Source: Pollutimonas harenae
Lineage (GTDB): Bacteria > Pseudomonadota > Gammaproteobacteria > Burkholderiales > Burkholderiaceae_B
NCBI RefSeq assembly: GCF_004153685.1
Contig: NZ_SDQD01000002.1
Coordinates: 1,054,001 to 1,118,000 of the forward strand
Length of the DNA stretch: 64,000 nt
Reading direction: 5' to 3'
Shown: positions 1-8,142 of the stretch, one piece after another
Layout of the letters: each line of letters begins with the position of its first letter
Position numbering within the stretch: position 1 is the stretch's first letter
Program-made: the position numbers and the translations under genes
Notes under the pieces: model-generated
Seen by the model: only the letters and a program-made list of their open reading frames with translations
Database searches by the model: none
What the model was told of the DNA's origin: nothing

Positions 1-2136
1 GATTGCAGTATTGTTAACTTCAACGATACCGCCCGCATGCTTGGCGATGACGCCATGACCGCCGTGACCCCATTCGTTCACACTGCCAGTTGTCAAAATC
101 GAACCACCATTGAGCGTAATTTTGGTTTCGCCGGCACCGTACTGATTCTCGGCGAACGCGCCAAAGCCACCGGCACCTGCTGTGGTTACCTTTGCCGTAC
201 TGATAATTTGACCGCCATTCTGGGCATACAGGCCCCAGGATTTATCGCCACCAGCTGTAACAGTACCGCCATTAAGCGTAATAACTGGAATCTGATCATC
301 CGTAAGGCCGGCTTCAGCGTCGACTTCCGACACATAGGCGTGAACCACATGAGAATTCACGCCGGCGGTGGAAATGGCTGTATCCGTGGTTGTTACTTCG
401 GCTCCCTTTGCTGCATGAATTCCACGAGTGTAGTTGTCGCCAGTAGCTGCGATGCGACCGCGCGTTGTGTTGACAGTAGACCCAGCACCGCTAGCATAAA
501 CCCCAAAGGTCATATTGCCTGTGCTAGTACCCTCACCGCCAACAGTCACGTCAGTATCGACCATGACGACTGAGCTGCCAACGTTTGGAACAGGCACCGA
601 TCCAGGAGTCTGGGTCGGACTTACTTGTCCCACGGAAATACCGCGGCCGTGCGAACCAGTTGTCTCAATCTCGACATCCGTAAGCTGGACATGGCCACCG
701 TTGTAGGCAACGACTGCGTACGAGTAATCCTTATCGGTCGTTACAGTCAGCTCACTCGATGCTTCGATAACAGAACCGATGTTCTGCGCGAACAAACCAT
801 AAGACTCAAGGCCGGATGTAGTTACTGAGCCGCCAATCAATTCGATCTTGGGAGCATCTGCTGGTTTATCCTCAGTCGATGCACCGCTATACGCATGAAC
901 AGCGTTGGATAGTTCACCAGCAGTAGTTATTGCAACGTTGTCTGTAAAAATGGAAGCGTTGGTGGATGCTAGTAAACCACGCCCAAATTTGGCGTTATTG
1001 TTATCTACCCTACCGTCAGTAAGGTCAACGGTCGTTCCCGCGCCGTCTGCCCACACGACATTTGTAAGGTCACCAGTGCCAAGGCCGTTAGTTTCAGCGA
1101 TAAATTGAATATTTTTAGCAGTAATGGAAGAACCGCTTGCTGCATGGACAGTACTAGAGTTATTACTTGAATTTATTCCAGTTTTAACGACATTCCCAAT
1201 TAAAGGGTTCCCAGTTAAAGAAACTGAGCCACCATTCAACGCATGAATGCCACGAGTCTTGCCAGTGATATCGGTGCCAGTAACGATGGCAGTACTACCT
1301 GCGCCATCTACGACAAGGCCTTTTGCATTATTAGAAATTAGCGTTGCGCCTTCAAGAACAAGTTCGCTGTCAAATCGAACCTTAGCTGCATCGCCGTTCG
1401 CGTCCACCGTACTGTTCTTGTATGTAACAGAGCCGGAAGTTTCAGGCCCGCCAACCCCGTTCGTATCGCCAACCATCAAACCGATAGCACCGGTACCAGT
1501 AGCGTTGATGTTGGTACCGTCAAGCGTCACTATCCCGCCGTTATAGGCACGGACGCCAGCGGAGTTGGAACCTCCAAAGACGTTAATGACGCCACCATTA
1601 AGATCGACTGTACCACCAGCCCCTGCTTCTGCACCGAAGCTTCCAGGGCCATTGACATTAATCGTAACGCCGGTACCCGTAACGAGGCCTTCGATGGCCT
1701 GCACACCGTTACTATATTGACCGGCAGTAGTAATGACACCATCATTGATTGTTAGATAGCTGTACTTCCCACCGTCATCCCACGCTTGCGCGCCGTGAGC
1801 TCCAAAGCCAGCTTGCGCATTTGTTAAAATATCAACGCCTTCCAACGTGACATTTGAGCCATTAACAGAGCCTACGCCGCGCATTTTAGTGCCGTCGGCT
1901 GTAACGGTACCGCCGACAAGGATTTGAGTGGAATTATTAAAATAAACAACCCATTCGTTAGAACCCACGCTTGAGCGGCTGTAGTTTTGCCCAGACACCC
2001 GATCCGTAGGCGTGCACACATCTGCCAAGCACCGTAGGGTCGTCGTCTCCGCAGTTGCTGCGCTATAAACACCAAATAATGCCGCTGCCAACACCGTTGT
2101 CTGTAGCACTCTCTTTTTTGAGCTAATCCTGTTCAT
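1..2136 (-). CDS. Autotransporter adhesin-like protein, N-terminal part (C-terminus beyond window)
   Basis: The reading frame is open from an ATG at 2136 to the window edge (712 codons, no stop), so the C-terminus is missing. A GGGAG ribosome site precedes the ATG. Residues 1-29 form a signal peptide: basic MNRISSKKR, a hydrophobic stretch, and a likely AxA cleavage before ETTT. The rest is a Gly/Thr/Asn/Val-rich repetitive passenger with imperfect rungs such as VTTSGLESYGLFAQN, VTAGGDKSWGLYAQNGG and IAATGDNYTRGIHAAKGAE, typical of pertactin/AIDA-type right-handed beta-helices. The family is exported by Sec and inserted by a C-terminal 12-strand beta-barrel, which would lie left of base 1; that domain is inferred, not seen. 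A close Cys pair (C36, C41) sits at the mature N-terminus, and cysteines are rare in such passengers. Composition is AT-richer than the neighbouring core genes, suggesting acquired or fast-evolving DNA. Function (adhesion, host or biofilm contact) is inference. Confidence 0.85.
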   Translation of the reverse strand, partial: MNRISSKKRVLQTTVLAAALFGVYSAATAETTTLRCLADVCTPTDRVSGQNYSRSSVGSNEWVVYFNNSTQILVGGTVTADGTKMRGVGSVNGSNVTLEGVDILTNAQAGFGAHGAQAWDDGGKYSYLTINDGVITTAGQYSNGVQAIEGLVTGTGVTINVNGPGSFGAEAGAGGTVDLNGGVINVFGGSNSAGVRAYNGGIVTLDGTNINATGTGAIGLMVGDTNGVGGPETSGSVTYKNSTVDANGDAAKVRFDSELVLEGATLISNNAKGLVVDGAGSTAIVTGTDITGKTRGIHALNGGSVSLTGNPLIGNVVKTGINSSNNSSTVHAASGSSITAKNIQFIAETNGLGTGDLTNVVWADGAGTTVDLTDGRVDNNNAKFGRGLLASTNASIFTDNVAITTAGELSNAVHAYSGASTEDKPADAPKIELIGGSVTTSGLESYGLFAQNIGSVIEASSELTVTTDKDYSYAVVAYNGGHVQLTDVEIETTGSHGRGISVGQVSPTQTPGSVPVPNVGSSVVMVDTDVTVGGEGTSTGNMTFGVYASGAGSTVNTTRGRIAATGDNYTRGIHAAKGAEVTTTDTAISTAGVNSHVVHAYVSEVDAEAGLTDDQIPVITLNGGTVTAGGDKSWGLYAQNGGQIISTAKVTTAGAGGFGAFAENQYGAGETKITLNGGSILTTGSVNEWGHGGHGVIAKHAGGIVEVNNTAI

Positions 2137-2189
2137 ACCCGCTCCCTGTGCGATATCCAAAGCATTTACGTTGTAATTGCGTTCGTAAC

Positions 2190-2209
2190 ATTACAGATAA
2201 AAATGTAAT
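2190..2209. repeat. Inverted repeat ATTACA-N8-TGTAAT upstream of autotransporter
   Basis: ATTACA at 2190-2195 and TGTAAT at 2204-2209 form a symmetric 6-bp inverted repeat with an 8-bp A/T-rich centre, 54-73 bases upstream of the autotransporter start codon. The position fits a dimeric regulator site controlling that gene, but no particular regulator is identified. In such AT-rich DNA a repeat this short can arise by chance. Confidence 0.3.
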
Positions 2210-2414
2210 ATTTTTTATCCTTATCGGCAATTTAACCATACAAAAGTCACGTTTTGTAAGTAAATCAACAAAACACAGACCTAGGGTTATTACCTAGATT
2301 CGAAAGTCACCTTTAGAAACAGCCTCCATATAAATAATAATTAGATATTATTTAGCACTTGCAGCACTGGGGCATAACCCTTTAATTAACATGAAATTAC
2401 GCCTTCATAGGCGC

Positions 2415-2449
2415 AAAAAAGCCTGGAATAAATCCAGGCTGATTTTTTT
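2415..2449 (-). terminator. Rho-independent terminator after iscA (bidirectional shape)
   Basis: AGCCTGGA (2420-2427) and TCCAGGCT (2433-2440) form an 8-bp perfect stem with loop ATAAA. Six A residues precede it and seven T residues follow it on the plus strand, so it reads as a terminator on either strand. On the minus strand it lies about 110 bases after the iscA stop codon and is the likely end of the iscRSUA transcript. It also insulates the autotransporter gene from isc read-through. Confidence 0.85.
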
Positions 2450-2558
2450 GTTTCTACAGGAAGACGTCGCTTTTCAGCAACGGATAAGCGGTGTTATTTG
2501 AAAACTAAAGTTCAAAATTCAAATTAAACACAAGGAAAATAATGTAACTACCACCTCA

Positions 2559-2882
2559 TTAAACCGTAAACGATTCACCACACCCGCAGCTGGCTTTTTC
2601 ATTGGGGTTGCTGAATTTAAAGCCCTCGTTCAGGCCTTCCCGGGCGTAGTCCAGCTGCGTGCCATCCACAAAAGGCAGGCTTTTTTGGTCTATGTACACC
2701 CGTACGCCCAATTGTTCGCACAATAGGTCGTTTGGATTAGGTTCATCGACGTATTCCAGTTTGTAGGCCAGACCCGAGCAGCCGGTGGTCTTGACGGCCA
2801 GGCGCAGGCCCAGGCCTTTGCCTCGTTTTTCGATGTAGCGGTTGATATGGTCAGCCGCTTGCTGTGTAAGCGTAATTCCCAT
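2559..2882 (-). CDS. iscA: Iron-sulfur cluster assembly protein IscA
   Basis: A-type carrier of 107 residues ([16 protein letters not shown]...), the usual IscA length, thought to deliver iron or nascent Fe-S clusters to apo-proteins in the cytoplasm. The three conserved cysteines are present: one in TTGCSGLAY (about residue 35) and two in the C-terminal SCGCGESF motif (about 99 and 101). The start chosen is the ATG at 2882, two bases after the iscU stop codon; a longer upstream frame only reads through iscU in another register. It is the last gene of the iscR-iscS-iscU-iscA operon. In E. coli and most betaproteobacteria hscB, hscA and fdx follow iscA; here a terminator and an autotransporter gene follow. 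Confidence 0.95.
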   Translation of the reverse strand: MGITLTQQAADHINRYIEKRGKGLGLRLAVKTTGCSGLAYKLEYVDEPNPNDLLCEQLGVRVYIDQKSLPFVDGTQLDYAREGLNEGFKFSNPNEKASCGCGESFTV

Positions 2883-2884
2883 GA

Positions 2885-3271
2885 TTATTCCTGATGCTTT
2901 TTCCGGTAGTTCTGGACGGCCGCCGCGATGGCGTCCTGGGCCAGAATGGAACAATGAATCTTTACTGGCGGCAGCGCCAGCTCGTGGGCGATTTGCGTGT
3001 TGCGGATTTCGAGCGCCTGGTCTAGCGTTTTGCCTTTGACCCAGACAGTGGCCAGCGATGTAGCGGCAATGGCCGAACCGCAACCATAAGTCTTGAACCG
3101 CGCATCATCAATGATACCTGATTGGGGGTGGACTTTGATTTGTAGCCGCATGACTTCGCCACTTGCGGGCGTGCCGACCATACCAGTACCAACCTGGGGG
3201 TCGTTTGGGTCGAACGCGCCCGCGTTACGCGGGTTTTCGTAGTAATCCAGAACTTTGTCGCTATACGCCAT
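2885..3271 (-). CDS. iscU: Fe-S cluster scaffold IscU with Ser in place of Cys37
   Basis: Scaffold of 128 residues on which IscS-derived sulfur and iron are assembled into [2Fe-2S] clusters. Close to E. coli IscU over its whole length ([44 protein letters not shown]). Two of the three usual ligand cysteines are present, C64 (YGCGS) and C107 (IHCSI), with His106. The first ligand loop, GAPACGDVM in E. coli, reads GTPASGEVM: codon 37 is AGT (Ser) instead of TGT/TGC (Cys), and the catalytically important Asp39 is Glu. The LPPVK motif recognised by the HscA chaperone is intact although no hscA is nearby. The gene starts 18 bases after iscS and ends 2 bases before iscA. Identity is certain; whether it makes clusters normally is an open question. 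Confidence 0.95.
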   Translation of the reverse strand: MAYSDKVLDYYENPRNAGAFDPNDPQVGTGMVGTPASGEVMRLQIKVHPQSGIIDDARFKTYGCGSAIAATSLATVWVKGKTLDQALEIRNTQIAHELALPPVKIHCSILAQDAIAAAVQNYRKKHQE

Positions 3272-3289
3272 GTTGCAAACCTTGTTTAC

Positions 3290-4501
3290 TTAATATGCGG
3301 CCCATTGCACCGAATTCAAGTCTATACCGTCTTGCTTCATTTCCCACAAGGGCGACAACTGGCGCAGTCTGTCGACCTGGGCGGTAATGAGCGCGATGGT
3401 GAAATCGATGTCTTCTACGGTGGTATAGCGCCCCATGGACAGACGTAGCGAACTATGAGCCAGTTCGTCGTTGCGGCCCAGGGCACGCAGTACGTGCGAG
3501 GGCTCCAGGCTGGCCGAGGTACAGGCCGAGCCGCTGGACACAGCCAGCCCCTTCAGGCCCATGATCAGTGCCTCGCCTTCGATATGACTGAAGCTGAGGT
3601 TCAGGTTATGGGGCACACGCTGGGCCAGATCGCCGTTCAGATAAATATCGGGTATGGCCGACAAGCCCTTCCATAGACGGTCGCGCAGACCACGCAGGCG
3701 TTGGTTTTCGGCGGCCATTTCAAGGCCGGCCAGCTGGAAGGCTTCGCCCATACCGACGATTTGGTGGGTGGGCAGCGTGCCCGAGCGCAGACCACGTTCG
3801 TGTCCGCCGCCATGTATTTGCGCCTGGATGCGCACGCGCGGCTTGCGCCGGGTGTACAAGGCACCCACGCCTTTGGGACCATAGGTTTTGTGGGCCGAAA
3901 AAGACATGAGGTCGACGTCGAGCGCCTGCAGGTCTATGGCGACCTTGCCGGTAGCCTGGGCGGCGTCCACATGAAACACAATGCCTTTGCTGCGGCAGAT
4001 GGCACCTATGGCGGCAATGTCTTGAATGACGCCGATTTCGTTATTGACGAGCATGACGGACACCAGCGTGGTGTCTTCGCGCAGGGCCGCCCGGAGAACG
4101 TCTACATCGAGCAGACCGTTTTCTTGCACATCAAGATAGCTGACCTGGAAGCCTTCGCGCTCTAGCTCTTTACAGGTGTCGAGCACCGCTTTGTGCTCGG
4201 TTTTGAGGGTAATAATGTGCTTGCCGCGGCCGGCATGGAAATGCGCCGCGCCCTTCAGGGCCAGGTTATTGGATTCTGTTGCACCCGAGGTCCAGACGAT
4301 CTCGCGCGGGTCGGCGTTAACCAGTTGCGCCACCTGCGCACGCGCGGCCTCAACGGCCTCTTCGGCATCCCAGCCGTAAGCGTGACTGTTGCTGGCCGGG
4401 TTGCCGAATTGTTCGTACAGCCAGGGCACCATTTTCTGGACAACGCGGGGGTCAACCGGCGTGGTGGCCGAATAGTCTAGATAAACCGGGCGTGCACTCA
4501 T
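3290..4501 (-). CDS. iscS: Cysteine desulfurase IscS
   Basis: PLP-dependent class V aminotransferase-fold enzyme that converts L-cysteine to alanine and passes a persulfide sulfur to IscU and to thiolation pathways. Length 403 residues, as in E. coli (404). Visible hallmarks are [14 protein letters not shown] at the N-terminus, TSGATESNN, the PLP lysine in [10 protein letters not shown] (about residue 206), and the catalytic cysteine in [14 protein letters not shown] (about residue 327). The C-terminal SPLWEM...[12 protein letters not shown] tail is the segment that contacts IscU in known complexes. Second gene of the operon, 19 bases after iscR. Nothing is degenerate here, in contrast to the altered ligand loop of IscU. 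Confidence 0.97.
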   Translation of the reverse strand: MSARPVYLDYSATTPVDPRVVQKMVPWLYEQFGNPASNSHAYGWDAEEAVEAARAQVAQLVNADPREIVWTSGATESNNLALKGAAHFHAGRGKHIITLKTEHKAVLDTCKELEREGFQVSYLDVQENGLLDVDVLRAALREDTTLVSVMLVNNEIGVIQDIAAIGAICRSKGIVFHVDAAQATGKVAIDLQALDVDLMSFSAHKTYGPKGVGALYTRRKPRVRIQAQIHGGGHERGLRSGTLPTHQIVGMGEAFQLAGLEMAAENQRLRGLRDRLWKGLSAIPDIYLNGDLAQRVPHNLNLSFSHIEGEALIMGLKGLAVSSGSACTSASLEPSHVLRALGRNDELAHSSLRLSMGRYTTVEDIDFTIALITAQVDRLRQLSPLWEMKQDGIDLNSVQWAAY

Positions 4502-4520
4502 GAAAGCCTTCTTCAGTGTA

Positions 4521-5030
4521 TTACGTGACCGACGCGATCAGTACATCGGGCGAACGATTGACCCGCACGTTGCTGGACTTTTGCGCTTGCGTGGCCTCGT
4601 GCAGCTGCCGCATGCGCTGCTGGTCGACCAGGTCTTGCAAAGAGACGGAATCGAGATAGTCCACCATTTTACGATTAAGATTGGACCAGAGTTCGTGTGT
4701 CATGCATTTGCCGGTGCTGCCGTTGCGGCCTACATTGCAGTTTTCTTTGCCACCGCAACTGGTGGCGTCGAGAGGCTCGTCGACCGCGAAGATGATGTCG
4801 GCCACGGTAATGTTACGCGCCAACCGAGCCAGCGAGTAGCCGCCGCCGGGGCCACGTATGCTGTCGACCAGCTCGTGTCGGCGCAATTTGCCGAATAGCT
4901 GCTCTAGGTATGACAACGAGATATTTTGCCGCTGGCTGATAGCGCTAAGCGTGACCGGCCCACTATGTTGCCGTAAGGCCAAATCGATCATGGCGGTTAC
5001 CGCAAAACGCCCTTTGGTCGTTAAACGCAT
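4521..5030 (-). CDS. iscR: Rrf2-family Fe-S regulator IscR
   Basis: Transcription factor of 169 residues that senses Fe-S status through its own [2Fe-2S] cluster and represses the isc operon in the holo form. The N-terminal winged helix is typical ([40 protein letters not shown]). Ligands are C92, C98, C109 and His112 (CMTHELW). In E. coli the third Cys is at 104, so here the loop between the second and third Cys is five residues longer ([10 protein letters not shown]). The ATG at 5030 has a GGAAA ribosome site. The promoter region carries two IscR-type operators, so autoregulation is expected. The C-terminal tail after about residue 150 is unlike E. coli. Confidence 0.95.
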   Translation of the reverse strand: MRLTTKGRFAVTAMIDLALRQHSGPVTLSAISQRQNISLSYLEQLFGKLRRHELVDSIRGPGGGYSLARLARNITVADIIFAVDEPLDATSCGGKENCNVGRNGSTGKCMTHELWSNLNRKMVDYLDSVSLQDLVDQQRMRQLHEATQAQKSSNVRVNRSPDVLIASVT

Positions 5031-5043
5031 GGTGATTTCCTTT

Positions 5044-5068
5044 ATACCCGACTAATTTAGTACAGTAT
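5044..5068 (-). promoter_or_regulatory. IscR type 1 operator (proximal) overlapping the isc promoter
   Basis: The 25 bases read ATACCCGACTAATTT followed by AGTACAGTAT on the plus strand. They match the E. coli type 1 IscR consensus (ATA-SYY-GACT-RWWWY-AGTC-RRS-TAT) at all but two positions of the right half. On the minus strand the site contains the near-consensus -10 hexamer TATACT (5064-5069), 34 bases before the iscR start codon, so bound holo-IscR would block the promoter. Confidence 0.75.
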
Positions 5069-5073
5069 ACCTA

Positions 5074-5098
5074 ATTTCCGACTAAAACGCTTGGGTAT
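5074..5098 (-). promoter_or_regulatory. IscR type 1-like operator (distal)
   Basis: A second 25-base match lies exactly 30 bases from the first, in the same orientation. The left half (TCC-GACT-AAAAC) and the right edge (GGG-TAT) fit the type 1 pattern, while the AGTC half is degenerate (GCTT). The arrangement resembles the multiple IscR sites before E. coli iscR. It covers the region where the -35 element would lie. Confidence 0.55.
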
Positions 5099-5107
5099 TA
5101 GCGCAAC

Positions 5108-5131
5108 AAAAAACCGTGCCAGGCACGGTTT
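5108..5131 (-). terminator. Terminator of the low-molecular-weight phosphatase gene
   Basis: AACCGTG and CACGGTT (within 5112-5130) form a GC-rich stem with a short CCAGG loop. On the minus strand this is followed by TTTTTTGTT. It lies 25-45 bases after the phosphatase stop codon and separates it from the isc promoter. Confidence 0.75.
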
Positions 5132-5154
5132 TGAGGTGAAAAATGAAGGTGGGA

Positions 5155-5643
5155 TCAGGCGGCCTGGTATTGCAGCACGCGCTTGCGCACCATTTCCATT
5201 ACGCCCTGACAGGCGTCTTCCAGGTAATCAAGAACTTTGCCAAAGCCTTCTGGACCGCCGTAGTAGGGGTCGGGCACAGTGGCTTCTTCGAACTCGTTGG
5301 CAAAGCGCATAAGCAGCATTAATTTGTGCTGGTATACTTTGGGGCACTGCTGCTGCAATGCAGAAAGATTTTCCCAGTCCATGGCCAGAATCAGGTCGAA
5401 CTCGCGGAAATCTTCGGCACAGATTTGGCGCGCCACGCAGTGCGACAGTTCGTAGCCACGCTTGCGCGCGGCGGCTTGGGCGCGCGCATCGGGCGCTTCG
5501 CCTATGTGAAAATTGTGGGTGCCTGCCGAATCGGTACCGACCACCTCAGAAAGCCCCGCTTCGTCGACCAAACGGCGAAAGACACCTTCTGCGCTCGGTG
5601 AGCGACAGATATTACCCATGCAAACGAAAAGTACCTTAGTCAT
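5155..5643 (-). CDS. Low-molecular-weight protein tyrosine phosphatase
   Basis: Cytoplasmic phosphatase of 162 residues from the ATG at 5643 (an adjacent ATG at 5646 and longer upstream starts are possible but would add residues not found in the family). The signature P-loop CMGNICRSPS follows the first strand (MTKVLFV), giving the nucleophilic Cys and the phosphate-binding Arg. The general-acid Asp lies in VPDPYYGG near residue 125. Family members dephosphorylate tyrosine kinases or low-molecular substrates; when linked to Wzc-type kinases they control capsule export, but no kinase or capsule genes are adjacent. Followed by its own terminator at 5108-5131, so probably monocistronic. Confidence 0.92.
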   Translation of the reverse strand: MTKVLFVCMGNICRSPSAEGVFRRLVDEAGLSEVVGTDSAGTHNFHIGEAPDARAQAAARKRGYELSHCVARQICAEDFREFDLILAMDWENLSALQQQCPKVYQHKLMLLMRFANEFEEATVPDPYYGGPEGFGKVLDYLEDACQGVMEMVRKRVLQYQAA

Positions 5644-5697
5644 CATAGCCGAGAGTGTGAGGGAAAACCCGTTATAAGGCAAGGATTTTTGCAGCAC

Positions 5698-6042
5698 CGC
5701 ATAAAGTTAAAAGCCGGTCTTGACAAGCCAGAAAACTTATAAACCATAAGGCTTTAGCAGTTTTTTCTTTGTATTTTGAAAATTCAAACAGCCAGTCGGT
5801 GCGGCTCTGTGAGCCAATATTCATGCAGCGCAACAAGGCTGAGGCAATAACAAAAATCCCGTAAAGAATTAATGGTAAACCCTAGGTTTATCAAAAGCAA
5901 GACTTGGCCGACTTTATTCTCTAACCAGCCAGATGACAGCATAATTAAAGAATGTAAAACGTTGGCTAATACCAACATTTTGATGCCTTATTTACAACTC
6001 ATCAGTCAGCACCCAGTAGCGCCGCAAGGTTTCAGCCTGCCC
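5698..6042. other. AT-rich gene-poor gap between phosphatase and uvrB
   Basis: About 345 bases with A/T content well above the neighbours. Small inverted repeats are visible: TTTGAA-AA-TTCAAA at 5775-5788, GGCTC-TGT-GAGCC at 5803-5815 and TAAACC-CTA-GGTTTA at 5876-5890. None is followed by a clean T-run. It should hold the promoter of the phosphatase gene (minus strand) and the 3' end of uvrB. One weak small reading frame is listed separately. Confidence 0.6.
5784..5978 (-). CDS. Possible small hydrophobic protein of 64 residues (unrecognised)
   Basis: I do not recognise this frame. It begins MLVLANVLHSLIML and has two hydrophobic stretches (about residues 1-15 and 24-35), so a small membrane protein is conceivable. 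In its favour, an AAGG ribosome site sits seven bases before the ATG and the frame runs in the uvrB direction, 64 bases after the uvrB stop. Against it, codon choice (TTA, ATA, GTA) is unlike the neighbouring genes, the frame is short, and it may simply be chance in AT-rich DNA. Confidence 0.2.
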   Translation of the reverse strand: MLVLANVLHSLIMLSSGWLENKVGQVLLLINLGFTINSLRDFCYCLSLVALHEYWLTEPHRLAV

Positions 6043-8076
6043 TCAGGTCAGCAAGGCTTGCTGCTTCAAGCGGTTCAAAGCATCGCGAGCGGCGGCAGCC
6101 TGCTCAAACTCCAGGTTCTTGGCGTGGTCCATCATCAGCTTTTCGAGGCGCCTGATTTCCTTGGCCAGGGATTTGTCGTCGCGCAGTACGTCGGGCGAGA
6201 TCAGATCCGCTGCCGAAGCCTGGCTTGGCTCGACCATGACGCCATCAATCATTTCGCGTACTGCCTTGTTGACGCTGCGCGCGGTAATGCCGTGCTCTTT
6301 GTTGAAAGCCAGCTGTTTATGACGACGCCTTTCAGTTTCGTCCATGGCGCGACGCATGGAGTCGGTAATGCGGTCGGCATACAAAATGGCTTTGCCGTTC
6401 AGATTGCGCGCGGCCCGCCCCATGGTCTGGATCAGACTGCGCTCTGAGCGCAGGAATCCTTCTTTGTCGGCATCCAGAATGGCCACCAGCGAGACTTCAG
6501 GTATATCCAGGCCTTCGCGCAGCAGGTTGATGCCCACCAGCACGTCAAACACGCCCAACCGCAGATCGCGGATGATCTCTACCCGTTCGACCGTATCAAT
6601 GTCGGAGTGCAGATAGCGCACCTTCAGGCCGCTCTCCGCCAGATAATCGGTCAAGTCTTCAGACATGCGCTTGGTTAGCGTTGTGACCAGCACACGCTCT
6701 TGTACCGCGATGCGCAGCTTGATTTCACCCAGCAAGTCGTCAACCTGCGTCAGTGCCGGCCGAACCTCGACCACCGGGTCGACCAACCCCGTGGGTCGGA
6801 CCACCTGCTCGACCACATTATCGGAGTGCTCATTTTCGTAGTTGGCAGGCGTGGCCGACACAAACGTGCACTGGCGCATGCGCTGCTCGAACTCTTCCAG
6901 CTGCAAGGGCCGGTTGTCCATGGCCGACGGCAGGCGAAAGCCGAACTGCACCAGGGTCGACTTGCGCGAGCGGTCGCCCCGATACATGGCACTGAGCTGG
7001 CCCATGGTGACGTGGCTTTCGTCGATAAACATCAAGGCGTCAGCCGGCAGGTAGTCAATAAGTGTGGGCGGCGGTTCACCCGGCGCCGCGCCAGACAAAT
7101 GACGCGAGTAGTTTTCAATGCCTTTGCAAAAACCCAGTTCCTGCAGCATTTCCAGATCAAAGCGAGTGCGCTGCTCCAGGCGCTGCGCTTCGACCAGCTT
7201 GCCGTCAGCCACGAGTATGGCGGATCGTTCGCGTAGTTCTTCCTTGATGGTTTCAATGGCCCGCAGCACGGTTTCACGCGGGGTTACATAGTGCGAACTG
7301 GGAAACACCGTAAACCGAGGCACTTTCTGCTTGATCTTGCCGGTGAGCGGATCGAACATTTCCAGTGTTTCGATTTCGTCATCAAACAGCGTAATACGCA
7401 AGGCCAGCTCGGCATGCTCGGCCGGAAAGACATCGATGATTTCGCCCCGCGCCCGAAAGGCGCCGCGGGTGAACTCGACATCGTTGCGCTCGTATTGCAT
7501 GGCCACCAGCCGCCCCAGCAGCTCCTGGCGGGCGATGCGATCGCCGCTACGCAGCGTGAGCACCATGGCGTGATAATCGCCCGGGTTGCCTATACCATAG
7601 ATACAGGAGACCGTACCCACAATTATCGTGTCGCGCCGCTCCAACAGACTTTTGGTAGCCGACAGACGCATTTGCTCGATATGCTCGTTGATGGACGAGT
7701 CTTTTTCAATGAATAAGTCGCGTGCTGCTACATAGGCTTCAGGCTGGTAATAATCGTAGTACGACACGAAGTACTCAACCGCATTGTTCGGGAAAAACTC
7801 GCGCATCTCGGCGTACAACTGCGCCGCCAACGTTTTATTGGGCGCCAGGACAATGGCTGGACGCCCTGTGCGGGCGATGACATTAGCCATGGTGTAGGTC
7901 TTGCCCGAGCCCGTTACACCCAGCAGCGTCTGGTACATCAAGCCATCGTCGATGCCTTCGGTCAACGCGGCAATCGCTGCTGGCTGATCGCCTGCCGGCG
8001 GGTACGGCTGGTACAGCTGAAACGGGCTGTCGGGGTACTGGACGAAACCGGGTGCTGTTGCAGTCATGCTGGACAC
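6043..8076 (-). CDS. uvrB: Excinuclease ABC subunit UvrB
   Basis: Damage-verification helicase-like subunit of nucleotide excision repair; it receives lesions from UvrA and recruits UvrC. Length 677 residues from a GTG at 8076, or 674 from the ATG at 8067; neither has a strong ribosome site, so the start is uncertain. Motifs in order are Walker [11 protein letters not shown] (about residue 50), the beta-hairpin region [11 protein letters not shown], the DEAD-type [18 protein letters not shown] of helicase motif VI, and the C-terminal UVR domain ([15 protein letters not shown]) that binds UvrC. Transcribed divergently from the aminotransferase gene across 66 bases. I see no LexA box here, unlike E. 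coli uvrB. Confidence 0.97.
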   Translation of the reverse strand: MSSMTATAPGFVQYPDSPFQLYQPYPPAGDQPAAIAALTEGIDDGLMYQTLLGVTGSGKTYTMANVIARTGRPAIVLAPNKTLAAQLYAEMREFFPNNAVEYFVSYYDYYQPEAYVAARDLFIEKDSSINEHIEQMRLSATKSLLERRDTIIVGTVSCIYGIGNPGDYHAMVLTLRSGDRIARQELLGRLVAMQYERNDVEFTRGAFRARGEIIDVFPAEHAELALRITLFDDEIETLEMFDPLTGKIKQKVPRFTVFPSSHYVTPRETVLRAIETIKEELRERSAILVADGKLVEAQRLEQRTRFDLEMLQELGFCKGIENYSRHLSGAAPGEPPPTLIDYLPADALMFIDESHVTMGQLSAMYRGDRSRKSTLVQFGFRLPSAMDNRPLQLEEFEQRMRQCTFVSATPANYENEHSDNVVEQVVRPTGLVDPVVEVRPALTQVDDLLGEIKLRIAVQERVLVTTLTKRMSEDLTDYLAESGLKVRYLHSDIDTVERVEIIRDLRLGVFDVLVGINLLREGLDIPEVSLVAILDADKEGFLRSERSLIQTMGRAARNLNGKAILYADRITDSMRRAMDETERRRHKQLAFNKEHGITARSVNKAVREMIDGVMVEPSQASAADLISPDVLRDDKSLAKEIRRLEKLMMDHAKNLEFEQAAAARDALNRLKQQALLT

Positions 8077-8142
8077 TTTAAGGGTAAACCCCTTATTATC
8101 ACACTATTGTTACCTCTTTCTCTACCCACCTAGCACTCCCAC

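Larger units (their letters stand above)
2137..2558. other. AT-rich intergenic region between autotransporter and isc operon
   Basis: This gene-free stretch of about 420 bases is much richer in A/T than either flank. It must hold the promoter of the autotransporter gene (minus strand) and the end of the isc transcript. Visible structures are an ATTACA-N8-TGTAAT inverted repeat near 2190-2209, a short CTAGG-N7-CCTAG repeat at 2281-2297, and a strong stem-loop at 2415-2449. No convincing open reading frame is present. Confidence 0.7.

Noticed and set aside
37-1546. Several plus-strand open frames of 60-180 codons across the left edge
   Set aside because: They lie opposite the continuous minus-strand autotransporter frame, have no ribosome sites or recognisable domains, and have the low complexity expected of the complement of a repetitive gene.
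5981-6010. CTGATGAG on the minus strand, like a hammerhead ribozyme core
   Set aside because: The required downstream CGAAA and the three stems could not be found in the neighbouring sequence.
5873-8100. Repeated GGTAAACCC-like words near 5875, 8087 and 45845
   Set aside because: The matches are 8-9 bases, in different contexts and without shared flanks; chance is the simpler explanation.
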